64,000 nt of DNA from Paulownia fortunei (GCA_019321725.1 CM033123.1:15364925-15428924), one strand, 5' to 3'; shown: positions 1 to 12,900, numbered from the stretch's first letter. A program made the numbers and translations. Notes: a model not told the origin generated them from the letters alone.

Positions 1-2490
1 AACTTGATACACATTTCTTGTTTACATATTCAATTATAGTTTAACTGAATTTTTTTTCCTTTTAACTATATAATTTCATAGAAAATATAATATTTTTTTT
101 CTACGGGAGGAAGAATACATTTCACATTTTATTGTTAATTATTATTAAAAAATTTAAAAGTTACTCAGAATGTTGGTACTTACTTCTTGTTTTCATATTC
201 AATTTATATTTTAAGTGATTTTTTTCTTTTTAAATATACACATTCTGAAAAACTAATATTTTTTAAGATATATAAATGTATGCTATGACATTGGAATTAG
301 AAAGAGGAAAAATACTTTTCTATCCTTTTAATTATATAATTTCTTAGAAAACTTAATTTTTTTCTATGAGACGAAGAAAATATTTCTACTTTTATTGTTA
401 AATATGATTAAAAATTGAAAAAAAAACTACTGAGGATGTTGGTACCTATTTTTTGTTTTCAAATTCAATTTTACATTTGACCTATTTTTTTTTCTTTTTA
501 TATATATATGTTCTAAAAAACTAATTTTTTCTAAGATGTATAAGTGTATTATATTACACTAGGGTTAGAAAGAGAAAAAATATTTTTCTATGATTAATGT
601 TAATTAAAATTAAAATTTTGAAAAACTTGATACCTGTTTATTGTTTACATATTCAAATTATAATTTAACTAAATTTTTCTTTTTTTAACGGTATAATTTT
701 CTTAGAAAACTTAATTTTTTTTCTTTGAGAGGAAGAATATATTTCTATTTTTATTGTGTATTATGATTAAAATTTTGAAAAAGCTACTCAAGATCTAAGT
801 AACTAATTCTTGTTTTCATATTCAATTAACATTTTAGCTGATTTTTTCTTTTTAAATATATACGTTCTAAAAAACTAATTTTTTCTAAGATGTATAAGCG
901 CCTGCTATGACAATGGAGTTAGAAAGAGGAAAAATATTTTTCTACTATTAATATTAATTGGGATTAAAAATTGAAAAACTTGATAACTATTTCTTCTTTA
1001 TATATTCAAATTATAGTTTAACTGAATTTTTTTGCCTTTTAACTATATAATTTCATTGAAAACTTAATTTTTTTCTATGAGAGGAAGAATATATTTCTAC
1101 TTTCAATCTTAATTATGATTAAAAATTGAAAAAGTTATTCAGGATGTTGGTACTTACTTCTTGTTTTCATATTTAATTTACCTTTTAAGTGATTTTTTTT
1201 TTTTTTTGCTTTTAAATATATTCATTATAAAAAACTAAGTTTTTCTATGATGTATAAGTGTATTCTATGACACTTGAGTTAGAAAGAGGAAAAATATTTT
1301 CCTACTATTAATGTTAATGAAGATTAAGAATTTAAAAACATGATACCAATTTCTTGTTTACATATTCAGATTATAGTTTAACTGGTTCTTTTTTCATTTA
1401 ACCATATAATTTATAAAAAAAATTAATTTTTTTCAATGAGGAAGAATACATTTCTACTTTTAATGTTAATTATGATTAAAAATCGAAAAAGCTACTCAAG
1501 ATGTTGGTACTTACTTCTTGTTTTCATATTTAATTTACATTTTAATTGATTTTTTTTTATTTTTTTTGCTTTTTAAGTATATACATTCTAAAAAACTAAG
1601 TTTTTTTATAATGTATAATTGTATGCTATGACGTTAAAGTTAGAAAGAGGAAAAATATTTTCCTACTATTAATGTTAATTAGGATTGAAAATTTGAAAAA
1701 TTTGATATCCATTTTTTGTTTACATATCCAAATTATAGTTTAATTAATTTTTTTCCCCTTTTAACTGTATAATTTCATAGAAAACATTATTTTTTCCTAT
1801 GAGAGGAAGAAAACATTTCTACTTTTATTGTTAATTATGATTTAAAATTAAAAAAAAACTACTTTGGATATTGGTATCTATATTTTGTTCTCATATTCAA
1901 TTTATATTTTTAACTATTTTTCTTAAATTATATACGTTCTAAAAAACTATTTTCTTTTCTAAAACGTATAAGTATATATTATGACACTGGAGTTAGAAAG
2001 GAGAAAAATATTTTCCTACTTTTAATGTTTATTAGAATTAAAAAGTTGAAAAACTTGATACTCATTTATTATTTACGTATTCAGATTATAGTTTAACTGA
2101 ATTTTTTTTTTTTAACTGTATAATTTCATAAAAAACATAATTTATTTCTATGAGAGGAAGAATACATTTTGACTTTTATTGTTAATTATGATTAAAAATT
2201 AAAAAAGCTACTCAGGATATTGATACCTACTTTTTGTTTTCATATTCAATTTATATTTTAGCTAAAAAACTTCTTTTTAAATATATACGTTAAAACTAAT
2301 ATTTTCTAAAATGTATAAATATATGCTATGACACCAGAGTTAGAAAGAGGAAAAATACTCTTCTATCCTTTTAACTATATAATTTCATAGAAAACTTATT
2401 TTTTTCTTCTATGAGAGGAAGAATAAATTTCTACTTTTATTGTTAATTATGATTAAAAATTAAAAAAGTTAATCAAGATATTAGTACCTA
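1..2490. repeat. AT-rich satellite array, dimeric unit of about 355 bp
   Basis: Two related half-units alternate. Half A opens with a 'ttgatac..atttcttgtttacatattca' type sequence (near 4, 628, 987, 1339, 1700, 2053). Half B opens with 'ttggtacttacttcttg' (near 173, 439, 795, 1146, 1504, 1871, 2220). Both halves then carry an 'aactgattttttt' tract, a 'tttttaa.tata' block and an 'attaatgttaatta.gatta' end, so they look like diverged copies of one monomer of about 170-185 bp. Spacing between B starts is 266, 356, 351, 358, 367, 349 and 260 bp. The two short intervals share the same deletion junction (about 318 and 2362). The array stops abruptly after a partial B near 2490 and runs off the left edge. 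No coding potential is seen. Confidence 0.9.
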
Positions 2491-2550
2491 AAGGTGACTA
2501 CATCACCACACCAGATCGCATCCCTCTACGAAAACATTATAAATACTTCA

Positions 2551-3854
2551 AGAAGATATTTATGCGTCCCACACAGGGCTTAAATTTAATATAAGTTAGG
2601 TTTGCATTTGCATTTGCATACTAACATTCATATTTTGTGTTTTTTTCTTTTGGCATATATGTTTTAGGTACATAGTCATTGAATTGTGGTAATAAAATGG
2701 GACGATTGTAACAAAACTTTATCATGATTTATGTAATTCAAGTTTCTCACTCTCCTTTTTGTAGAATGTGGTGGTGACTCCCACTTATTTTACTAAGTTT
2801 CGATAGTGAAACCAACTGATAGCGCATAGACCATACGCGGGTTGGGATCCCCCACTATTTGTAATAATCTCATACATACTAAGTATCATTTTTTTTTCTT
2901 ATCACGTATTTAGCTAATTAGATTTATGACAATTATGACTGGAGCATAAAAAATAAGGAAGGGGGTGGGGCGCATTCCGAACATAACTTCTCCAATTATA
3001 GAATGATAAAATTATGTTTGATCTCAGAGTAATTTCACAAAAAACACAATGATACTGGCTTCAATTTACATACGTAATCAATTATTAGTAATTAGAATAT
3101 GTAAAATAAAGTTCAATATGTCGATTTAACATCACAATTAAAATTCACTACCTAAACAATGAAAGTATGAAAATAATCAAAGGTGCGTTGGAAGTCAAAA
3201 CCAAGTTATTATTGCTCATGCATAATCTGTGAATGCAGTATACAGTAGAGCAATCTACAGATGATTACACTTTAACTTCTAAAATGTATTAGCTTTCAAG
3301 AGGTATTGTAGCCACATGGAGCACAGTTTTTTGCATCCATGAGTGTCCCACCAAGCTGAATATGCAAAATATCTATCATTAACGGGCGATAGCTTGGTTC
3401 TGATTGCACACATAACAGTGCCACAGTAGCAACCTGACTTAAATTGAGAAAACAGCAGATAAGATCCCTGATCTAAATTGGTTTGAGACTATCATTAGCA
3501 AGCTTAGCACAATACGAACAGGTATATGGAGGCTTAAGCAATCTGTGACCAGCAAGCATACTAGTTTGTTCCACTTCTGAAACAAATTAAATTGTGAAGA
3601 AAGTTAACTTAAAAATCCAAGCAATTTCACAGACAGGAGCTACTTTTATTCTTCTTCCTTTTTTTGTTTTCTTGTTTGTCCAATGGAGGTTTGAGTTGGC
3701 GGTGCTTTTGTTAATGACATTTCTCTCCATAGTCGATTGTCAACTTCTAACAATCCATTTAAGTTGTATACATCACAAAAAAAACTAATCATATTCATAG
3801 CAAATCTTTGGTTTAAGTTCATTAACCTTCAATCCGTAGAGTTTCTGATCACAG
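2551..3854 (-). pseudogene. Duplicated, broken 3' end of the receptor-like kinase gene
   Basis: This 1.3-kb block matches 20777-22368 in the same orientation. It includes part of the penultimate exon (about 3829-3854), the last intron and the last exon (3433-3289, minus strand). In the last exon the 'SYRPL' codons survive. About 25 bases encoding the following residues are replaced by 4, and an extra A in a later A-run shifts the frame, so it cannot encode the kinase C-terminus. The right breakpoint falls inside the exon after 'gatcacag', where the two copies diverge at once. It also lacks roughly 200 bp of downstream non-coding sequence present in the other copy. No kinase catalytic core is present. 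It is a dead gene fragment lying beside the satellite array. Confidence 0.85.
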
Positions 3855-5430
3855 TTTGATATTCTCTGTTTTCTTTATAATTTATTTAATTTTAGTTTAA
3901 TTTTTAAATTAAATGCAAAAATGAACCCCATTTTGAACCTCAACCCAACAAAACCCATCTAGACCCAATTAATTGTACCCACCCAACCCAACCCAACCCA
4001 ACTAAACCAAATATCTAATTGAGTAATTTGGTGATTGTCTATGAATTGGTACGATTGACTTGGGGCTACTGGCTTTGCAGTCCGGTCGTTTTAATAATAT
4101 TATTATTCATTAAATTTATATTAATAATGTTCGTCCAATACACGTGTGTGAAATACTATTACTAGCATCCCACTTGCAGGCCTTGGGGCTTTTCAGTTTT
4201 CTCCTTCATTTCATTTCATTTCACTCGCAGCCAGCTCACCCTCACAGACAGACCCAGAATCTCTCCTAACTCTCGTCCCAATTGGCCAAGACCAACTTTC
4301 CGCCGGCGGCATAGGCATATGATAACGGTAAGGTCTCCCGGTTCTTCATATTCTACTCTGAAATGAAAATGAATGTGTGAAATCTGAATTTTGTTCTGAT
4401 TCAAAATGATATACGACATAGCATTACTAGAGAACTATGAAGAATGTTGAATTGTATGCACAAACAGAATTATTAGTGTTCCTAATTTCAGAGCAAAAAC
4501 AAGCGCTGATTGAGATCTATAGGATTTTGCACTGTTTCTTATGAATAAAAGGCAGGGAATAAAATAAAGGCAGGGGCTGAATCACACAACACCATTGAAA
4601 AATATTAAAAAACAGAAAAATCCGAATCCAACAGATCGATCGGGTATCCGAGGAGATCGGATTGGTGTTGGGTAGGACGAGATCGGATTGATGTCAGGTA
4701 GCAAAATATTCTACCCGATATGTCGGGTATGGAACCTAACCCGATGCCCACCCCACCCCTACACAAAAAAAACATGCACTCTCTCTTGATCTATGCTTTC
4801 CTCTCTCTACACAAATAATTAAAAGTATGTTAGAAACCTTTGGGTAGAACTCAGGCTCAAAAGCTAGCTCTTAAGGAAGGGAGGCCAAAGGGTTATAAAC
4901 CCTTGCCGAATGCCTTCGTACTTTTGATATGGATAAGTCTCATTCCTTGCAAATGGGCCATAACAAAGTCACACGACAATTTCAAATTCGAATAAGAAAT
5001 TGCATCACAAAGAGTTATCACCAGAAATATTTTATCAATCTCTCTAAACCCTCATTTCCAAGATCCTCATTCGGGAGCAATAGCTACGGCCCAATTTGAC
5101 CAACATCCAATATTTTGCTTTGGATGAAACTAATTTAATTTGAAAGAAAAGATCCCAAGCTTTCCATAGCCACTTAAATCAAGGTAATTCAATTTTTTCT
5201 ACCATTTATTATGAATTTTCAAAGTCCGTACTGTTTAGGATACAAATATTACGATTTATTCATATTTTGTTTAAATTAGTATAATATTTTTGTGGATTTT
5301 TGATACTATTATGCTTCTGAATTATTTTAATAGATTGTGTAAATTTTTCATAATTTTTAGATATTAATTTGAATTATTATTTATTTATTTTGAATTTCAA
5401 GATATGGAGAAAAATGGAATTTCCATAGAA
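3855..5430. other. Intergenic region, mostly featureless
   Basis: AT-rich, with no gene that I can support. It holds a short (cccaa)n run near 3982-4002, a G-box-like cacgtg near 4141, and the possible leader exon listed separately. Around 4640-4760 there is a 'gatcggattgg..tcgggtat' rich stretch of the sort often seen in dispersed plant repeats, which I could not classify. Confidence 0.5.
4160..4327 (+). other. Candidate 5' leader exon (speculative)
   Basis: A CT-rich, leader-like stretch follows a G-box-like cacgtg. It ends in ATG ATA ACG (4319-4327) directly followed by a good donor, gtaagg. The open frame upstream of the apyrase's first Met (6881-6967) has no ATG of its own, but an acceptor-like 'cacacag' ends at 6880. 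Joining 4327 to 6881 would be in phase and add about 32 N-terminal residues to the apyrase. This would make the chloroplast-DNA insert at 5.4 kb intronic. It is inference only: the leader could serve a different or lost gene, and the Met at 6968 already gives a normal apyrase N-terminus. Confidence 0.25.
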
Positions 5431-5797
5431 TCACAAATTGCGAATACCAATTTGTTAAGAATTAAGCAAATTGAAGATATAACGTCATCATTCGTTGGAA
5501 TCGAAATATCTGCAAGATTAGGGTCACAATTTGTATCGATTAAACAAATTGTTGGAATTCCCAAAGTGATACACTCTCGCAGGGCCGTATATTCTTCATG
5601 CTGATCAACGATGATTACAATATCGGGCAACCCTGTCATATAGTTATTCCCGCCGAGATATGTTTGCAAGCGAGATAATTGTCTTTTCATCACAGCCGCA
5701 TCTCTTTTCGGAAGACGGTTGAGTCTCCTCGTTTTTTGTTCCATTCTCAAGTCCCTAAACTTATGAAGTCTCGTTTTTGTAATGGACCAATTCGTTA
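5431..5797 (-). pseudogene. Nuclear copy of chloroplast rps2 (NUPT fragment)
   Basis: The minus strand encodes plastid ribosomal protein S2 from the 'TNWS' region through '[15 protein letters not shown]', '[10 protein letters not shown]', 'LQTYLGG', '[19 protein letters not shown]' and 'LADISIP' to 'LNKLVFAIC'. Similarity stops at both ends: after 'FAIC' at about 5431, where the plastid protein should continue with a short basic tail, and before 'TNWS' at 5797. Only about the middle and C-terminal half of S2 is present, with no start codon, no organelle flanking genes and no sign of a transit peptide. The frame is still open, with scattered substitutions, so transfer is probably not ancient. 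It is almost certainly non-functional. Confidence 0.9.
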
Positions 5798-6830
5798 TAT
5801 CAAATTATATTGAGGGATTGAAGTTTGATTATGGTTATACATGTGAATAATTTCAGTTTTGTGGTTTCAATTTCATATGGACAACTTTGGGTAATTTTAT
5901 AAAAATTAAGAGTAAATGATAAATGTTGGAAAACTATTAATAACAAAAGAAAATCTGTAATATTAGAAAAACATTGTCACTACTTCCTATCAAATTAAAT
6001 AAAATCACATATTTTTGTATTGTTAAATTTTGAGACATAAATTTTCTTTTTGTAAGAGCCCAAGGTGAACTTGATGTTTGGTTAAATTGAGTTGTGTTGG
6101 GCTTGCATTGGTTGAAAGGTGAGTTCTTTTATACTACATGAGCTAATTATTGCATCAAAGTAATATTAAAAAATTATGTTATGCTTAGAATAAATTATTT
6201 GCATTTCTAACAATGAAAATTGTTTTATATGTAGCTTTTGGATATATTGTCATGGCACTTTTGCTTCTGCTTGATATAATATGTGGTTGTTGGTGGTGGT
6301 TGGAAACTTGGATTGAGTTGGATATATATTTTCATGATATTTCTACTTGTATTAGATATAATATGGTTGTTTTTGGTGGTTGGAACCTTGGAAATTGGAT
6401 ACATATAGCTATGGCATTTCTATTTCTACTTGTGCTTCATATAGGGTTTAGGGTTTAAGGTGTAAAACCTTAGCACTATTTTTCTTATAGATTAGTGCAC
6501 ATGTAATTCATTTATTTAAGTTTTAGAGTAAAAAATCGCTCTAAATTGCATATTCGATTTTAATTTATATAATGACAATTTTAATTTGTTCTTTGGCAAA
6601 AGTATAGATAAAATTTCGTTTGAAATTAGTAAAAGATCTATAAATCTCTTTGTAACACTATGATCAGCTCTAGTCCAAATAGGAGGAGCCGAATTGGTTT
6701 ATAGGCAAAGTCTATGGACCAGAAGTGCTATTTCTATCTTTTATGTCAATTTGCAAAGAATAAATTTCGGTTTAATTCTGGTTGCTTAGCTGCACCTATT
6801 GAGTCAGATCACGGCCCGTAATGTGATTTG
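5798..6830. other. Intergenic region upstream of the apyrase gene
   Basis: AT-rich, with no recognisable gene. Around 6213-6440 there is a loose duplication ('atatgtggttgttggtggtggttgga' and 'atatggttgtttttggtggttgga') that yields a short low-complexity reading frame I do not believe is coding. The apyrase promoter presumably lies here or further upstream. Confidence 0.5.
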
Positions 6831-6967
6831 AAGGGAAGAGCAACAAACAAGAAGAGCTGGAGCCAGTACAAGACACACAGTCATTGAAGCCTGGAGGGGG
6901 GAACGGCCAAATTCGATATCGATCTCCATCGGCTGCTGAACTTTTAGATGCACAGCAGCAAGTTCAG

Positions 6968-9900
6968 ATGGAGAAGACTTTGAAGCGAAACAGGCAGCAA
7001 GAGTCCTTGTCTGACAAGATCCAGAGATGGCGTGGTGCCATACTATTGGTCTTGTTACCTCTCCTGCTCATCTCTTTTGTGCTCTTTCTGATGCCGACAA
7101 GGTCCTCATCAGATTCCATCTCTCGCAAGTTCTCACCCAACTTCATGTCTAAGCGCTATGCAGTCATCTTTGATGCCGGCAGCTCTGGTAGTAGGGTCCA
7201 TGTCTTCTGCTTCGACAAGCAGCTTGATCTTGTTCCCATGGGCCAAGATCTTGAGCTTTTTCTACAGGTAATTTCAATGCTTATTGTACCTGCCTGTATG
7301 TCTTCCATTTGCTTTTTTAGTCGATCAATATTTGCATTTGATTTCATAGTTGCTCATGAATTTGGTGTAAAATGATTTGATTCCGTCTATGTTCGGATTG
7401 ATTGTGGAATTAGTTATTACATCCTTTTCAAATCCACGTAATAATAATACTCCAATGCTAGCATAGATACCTCTCTTTTTTTGTTCATGGATAGTGGGGA
7501 GAAGCCTATATATTCTTTGGGTTGTTGGGCTGGGGGAGGGGGAAGATGATGATTGGAAAAGGAAAGGTGATTAAAGGAATTGGCAAAATCTTGTGATCAT
7601 TTCTGTGGAGGAACTATATATTTCAATATGTCATTCTTGAACTTTTCAAAGGCTTTAGACTTTTATCTCATTAGATACACATACCCATACCTAGACTTTT
7701 ATCTGTATATTCTTTTACGTGTCTGGATTGACTTTCGTCTTGTAGAGAAAACCAGGTCTGAGTGGATATGCAGAGGACCCCGAGGCTGCTGCAAATTCAC
7801 TGTCATATCTTCTTGAAAAAGCAGAAGCAGCAGTTCCCGAGGAGCTACGGTACAACACGCCAATCAGAGTTGGCGTACGGAATTTTGGTCATTTTTTGCA
7901 AAAGTATTCCTGTGAGACTCTTCTTGTTTGCTTGTACCTGTGCAAACTGAATTGCACTGCTGATGCTGATGTTCACACAGGCTACTGCTGGTCTAAGGCA
8001 ATTGGAAGGCGATGCATCTGACAGGATTTTACAAGCAGTAACTACGTGCTCCAAAATTTCATGTACAATTACATTTTTTTTTTGTTTCTTTCTCCGAGTT
8101 CACTGTAGTTAAACCTCTAAACTCTTGCAAAGGTGAGGGACTTTTTGAAGAATAAAAGCTCCCTTAAGTCCAAGGCTGACTGGGTCACTGTTTTGGATGG
8201 AAATCAGGAAGGTGCTTATCAATGGGTATGCTAAGACATACATCCTTATGTTCCTATTGTTGGATTTTCTGCATTTTCAATATTAAAAAATGTCTCATGT
8301 ATATAGATCTTTCAAATGCTAAATCTTGAATTGTGACGACTTTTTTCTGTATATGTAATAGCTCACACATATTGGATACCATAAGAACTCTAATCCTAAA
8401 ATAGATGAAAATAGTTTCCCAGATGCATTAGTATGATATCGTCACCAGAGTGAGAAATTGTAGACGTTTCACTAATATCAAATTGATCCCATCCAAGAAA
8501 AAGACTTCTAGTTCACATAAATGTTTAGATGAATAACCATCGACTCCCTAGTAATTTTCAGATCTTAGAATGTTTATCAGCTCACTATTTATGTTTTGAA
8601 ATGGAGCGAATACTATGATAAACTCCATAGCTTCACTAGAAGTGAAAAAATGCTCTACCCCACCTAAGAAACATGCTCGTCGGTTCTTAGAAAGATTTGT
8701 AGTTAGATTGATTTTTTCTCTACTATTAGAATCTATGGTTCATTTGACAAAAGATCTGGTATTTAATAATCATTTTGAATGATTTTCAGACTTCTGATTT
8801 TTTATTAGAGTGAATGAGGCTCCCAGCCTATGAATTAGATCAGATTAGATTAGATTAGATGTACATAGATTAACTATCCAAGGAATAATGGAGTAGTAAG
8901 CTTCAAATCCTAATTTTAAGAAAAGCAATACTAATAACCTGTTTATATGCCCAAGAGACAAGAGAAAAGATGAGGATATTATGAAAATGTTTGCAGTAAA
9001 AGAATTAACTGGGGGAGTGTTGTTTGGATATTGCATAAATGAATCCTGAACAGACCAAATTCTAAGGTCCTAGGTCTGCTTTATTTGGGACAGAAATTTC
9101 TAGAACCTCAGAATTGTCAATAGCTTGTCAAATGTATTCTTGCCTATAATGTATCAATGTGGGATTTCATGGGCCTCTTACTAGTTTGAAGTAATAATTT
9201 AATGAACAAGCGATGAGCTATTATATATGAAGCAAACACCATTGTATGTATCTCTACTGTGACATCTGTGACTAGTTGAGACTTATGGAAATAATCAAAG
9301 AAGACAGAATGATCAAAATCTTATACAGTCCTTTTTAAATGCTAAAATTGATTGCCTTTTGCTCATAATAAAGTTTTTGGGAAAAGGGGGAAGGATGAGA
9401 ATAATTCAGAACTTGGATTGCATGGCTTCCAAAACATTATTTTCTTTTGAGTGCTACTTTCCGTTACTTGAACCTGAGGCAGATTCTGGTGGAAACTATC
9501 TAAGAAAGGTTGCCTTTCTTGAGCTTACGGCAACATGGGTGGCTATTCTCATGCTTGATAATCTTAGAACAAGAATAAATGTTGTATTATCTGATGTTTG
9601 ATGTGTAAATAGGGTGGAAGGATGAAAATCACTATTTTACCCTAGGGTGGCTGCTGATTTTCTGGAGCCTCTTCTGTTTATGTGGAAAAATGCTTGTGCA
9701 GGCTGATATTAAGCCAGTGTTGAACTACTGGATGGGGGAATGGAGTTTTAAGGGAATGATAGAGCATAGAGGTGGCTCCTCATTGCTTGATATGGAAAAT
9801 TTGGAGAGAGAGAGAGAAGAAATAGAGCCCTTGAAGCGAAATTAATGAGGGGTATCTTTAGAACTTCCTTTTCTTTAAATGTCTTTTCGAGTATGCTGCC

Positions 9901-12900
9901 AATTTGAACTTGTAGATTCTTGATGGATTTTTCGTAAACTCTGGCAGTAATTAGGTGCTTTCTACACTTCAATATAAGTTTTATTCCTTTCTTTCATAAA
10001 TGAAATTCTATATATCTTAAAAGAGTGATAATCTAAATACACCTAAGACATCTTATAATATCTATATTTGACAATAGCAACTCGACTGAAGAATGTTTTA
10101 CTTGTCTGTGATTGCTAGGTTAGACAAGTACATACTTAATACTTCTGCACATGTTGAAAATGAGATTTGGAGCCAAAGCAAATGGAAATTGTCGGGTTTA
10201 TGGTTTGTCCAAGTAGCAAATGTTCTACATTAGATGCAATGAAGAAACTGGTTTGAAGTAGAACTGTAGCACATAAAAATTATCACAACCTGAAAAGTCA
10301 CTGAGAACCAAAAACCATCAAATAGTCTCTATATAATACTACTCACATAGGGACAGCAAAGTTCATTCCGCTATTGCAAACACCCTGACACAAAGTAGTA
10401 AAAATAGTATGTTATGATTGCCTGCTACACAAGAATTGCATAAGAATAGAGCAGAGTTTATTCTTATTTTGTTTTCTTGTCTACTCACCAGATTCTGGCT
10501 ATGAACTTATCAGATATTGAAATATTTTTACAGGTGACCATTAACTATCTATTGGGAAATTTGGGCAAAAAATACTCTAGTACTGTTGGAGTGGTCGATC
10601 TTGGGGTGGTTCTGTACAAATGGCCTATGCTATCTCAGAGTCAGATGCTGCAAAAGTTCCAAAGTTATCAGGTGGAGAGGACTCATATGTGCAGCAAATG
10701 TATCTCAAGGGAAGAAAATATCATCTCTATGTTCACAGGTCTCTTGTCCTTAATGTTGTTACATCTCTGTTTCCTTGCATGCTGTTTATTGCAACTGTAA
10801 TGTGCTTCTTTTTTTTTGTGGCATATCTTTTGAATCTTGGTGCTTTTTAATTGTCAATATTCTCTTCTTGTTATGTTAAGAAACCTGTAAAATTATTGAA
10901 TAATCTATATTCTGTTTTCTTTTCTTTTTTTTTTTTTTTATGCGGTCAATGTTTCGTACTTTCAGTTACCTGCACTATGGTTTACTGGCTGCTCGAGCTG
11001 AGATTTTAAAGGTTGATGACGAATTTGGCAATCCATGTATATTGGCGGGTTATGATGGTGTGTACAAGTTTTTGCTTTGCTGGATGCTGCATTACTTTCT
11101 CAACACAACAACACCTCCACTCCCCACCCCCCCCACCCCCACCCCTTCCTTTGACTTTTTTTTTCCAATGAAATTCTATTTTCCTGCCAAGTGATGGATG
11201 GAAATGCAGCACTAAAGCAATGTAGTCACGCAGTAGGCAATAGAAACTCCTATCGTAATAAGTGTCATGAAAATCAAATCCGGCTAAATTATTTGGTACC
11301 TCTAAGCAAGGATTTTTTGCTTGCATCGAAAAAAGTAGAAACTCAATAGAATCAGGTTACAGTGTCAATTGACGGAAAAAATATAATGGCACAATTAGTG
11401 TCAATGGGGTCATGGTAGCAATGGCTGAAACCAAATTTGGGTCTCGTTTTGTTTATTTTATTTTTTCTAAATCTTTTATTTCAAAATTTTCTGATGTGAT
11501 TGCCTTTGAAACCTTTGCTATTTATCTACCCCAGATATGTAATTTAACCTTCAAAACCAGCTTATTATATGTGGCTCTTCTCTCTTTTCTGACCTATATG
11601 TGTAATTAGTGGAAAGTGAAGTTGCTCAATCATGCCAATTGCCTGTGAACCGGAATGTGACATTTTCCATATGCATGTGGCTGCTATGACTTGAAGTATG
11701 AACTACTTTTTTTGCAAAAGAAAAAGAGGCTAGTGCCTTTTCGTATTGGCTTGTCAGTTGCATGTATCTTTTTTTTGTTGAAGTTGCATGAAAGAAACAA
11801 ATGTGCCTGTTCTTTATCTTCAGATAAGAGAGAAAAGAATTCTGTAGCAATTGTAAGTTTTACTCATATTGGGCCTTGAGGTGATTTCAATTCATAATCT
11901 TAGCACTTTTATCTCGTAGATAATATTACAATGCAAATTTACTCTGTCAGGATGACTTTTTCCTTAATTGTCTTGGCATACAATTTAATTTAATAACATA
12001 CAGATATTAAACTAAGCAACAAATATTCTTTGGAAGGTTCATGATGCGAAATTTGTTAAGGAAAAAAAAATACAATGAGGTATTAGTCAAATTTTACTCT
12101 GTAGCTATGTAGCAAAACATATGGAAGAGGGATTATTTTTGTCTTTTTTTTCTTTTTGTTGAGCAAATTCTGATGATATATTATTTATTTTCTAGGTTCT
12201 TACAAATATGGCCAAGCACTATTTAGGGCTTCAGCTTTGCCATCTGGTCCCAGCCTCGGTAAATGTAGAGAAGCAGCTATTAAGGCTCTGAAAGTTAATG
12301 AATCATCATGTACCCACATGAAATGTACATTTGGGGGAGTGTGGAATGGTGGGGGAGGGGATGGCCAAAAGAATTTATTTGTTGCTTCATTTTTTTTCGA
12401 CAGAGCTGCTGAGGTAAATAAAGTACCTTTAAATGCTTGAAACAATTTGCACAGTACTGGTTACTAGTTGGGCACCCCTCTTCTTGCCATGATACCTTGG
12501 TAACTTTTGTTATTTTAATATGTAGGCTGGTTTTGTTGATCCAAGCTTGGCTGTTGGGAAAGTCCATCCAGCTGATTTTGAGGATGCAGCTAAACATGCT
12601 TGTGAAACTCGTCTCAAGGATGGCAGGTCTACATATCCTCATGTGGAACCTAATAACATGCCTTACTTGTGCATGGACCTTGTTTATCAATTTACACTGC
12701 TTGTTGATGGGTTTGGTGAGTAACTGTGTCCTTGTTTTGGAAAATTTTAATGCAATTGTTTAGCTATGGCTAGCAAAACTATTGATTACTGTGTTTGTTT
12801 GACAGGCCTTGATCCGTGGCAAGAGATTACTTTGGTGAAAAAAGTTAAATATCAAAATTCTCTAGTTGAAGCTGCATGGCCATTGGGCAGTGCCATTGAG

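Noticed and set aside
3594..3788. 64-codon hydrophobic frame
   Set aside because: Lies in the duplicated intron of the kinase tail; it starts at a non-ATG codon and its counterpart at 22.2 kb is not open in the same way.
5404..5604. Plus-strand 66-codon reading frame
   Set aside because: It is the antisense shadow of the rps2 fragment.
6213..6458. 81-codon frame rich in Trp, Gly and Leu
   Set aside because: Low-complexity sequence from an internal duplication, with no homology or splice context.
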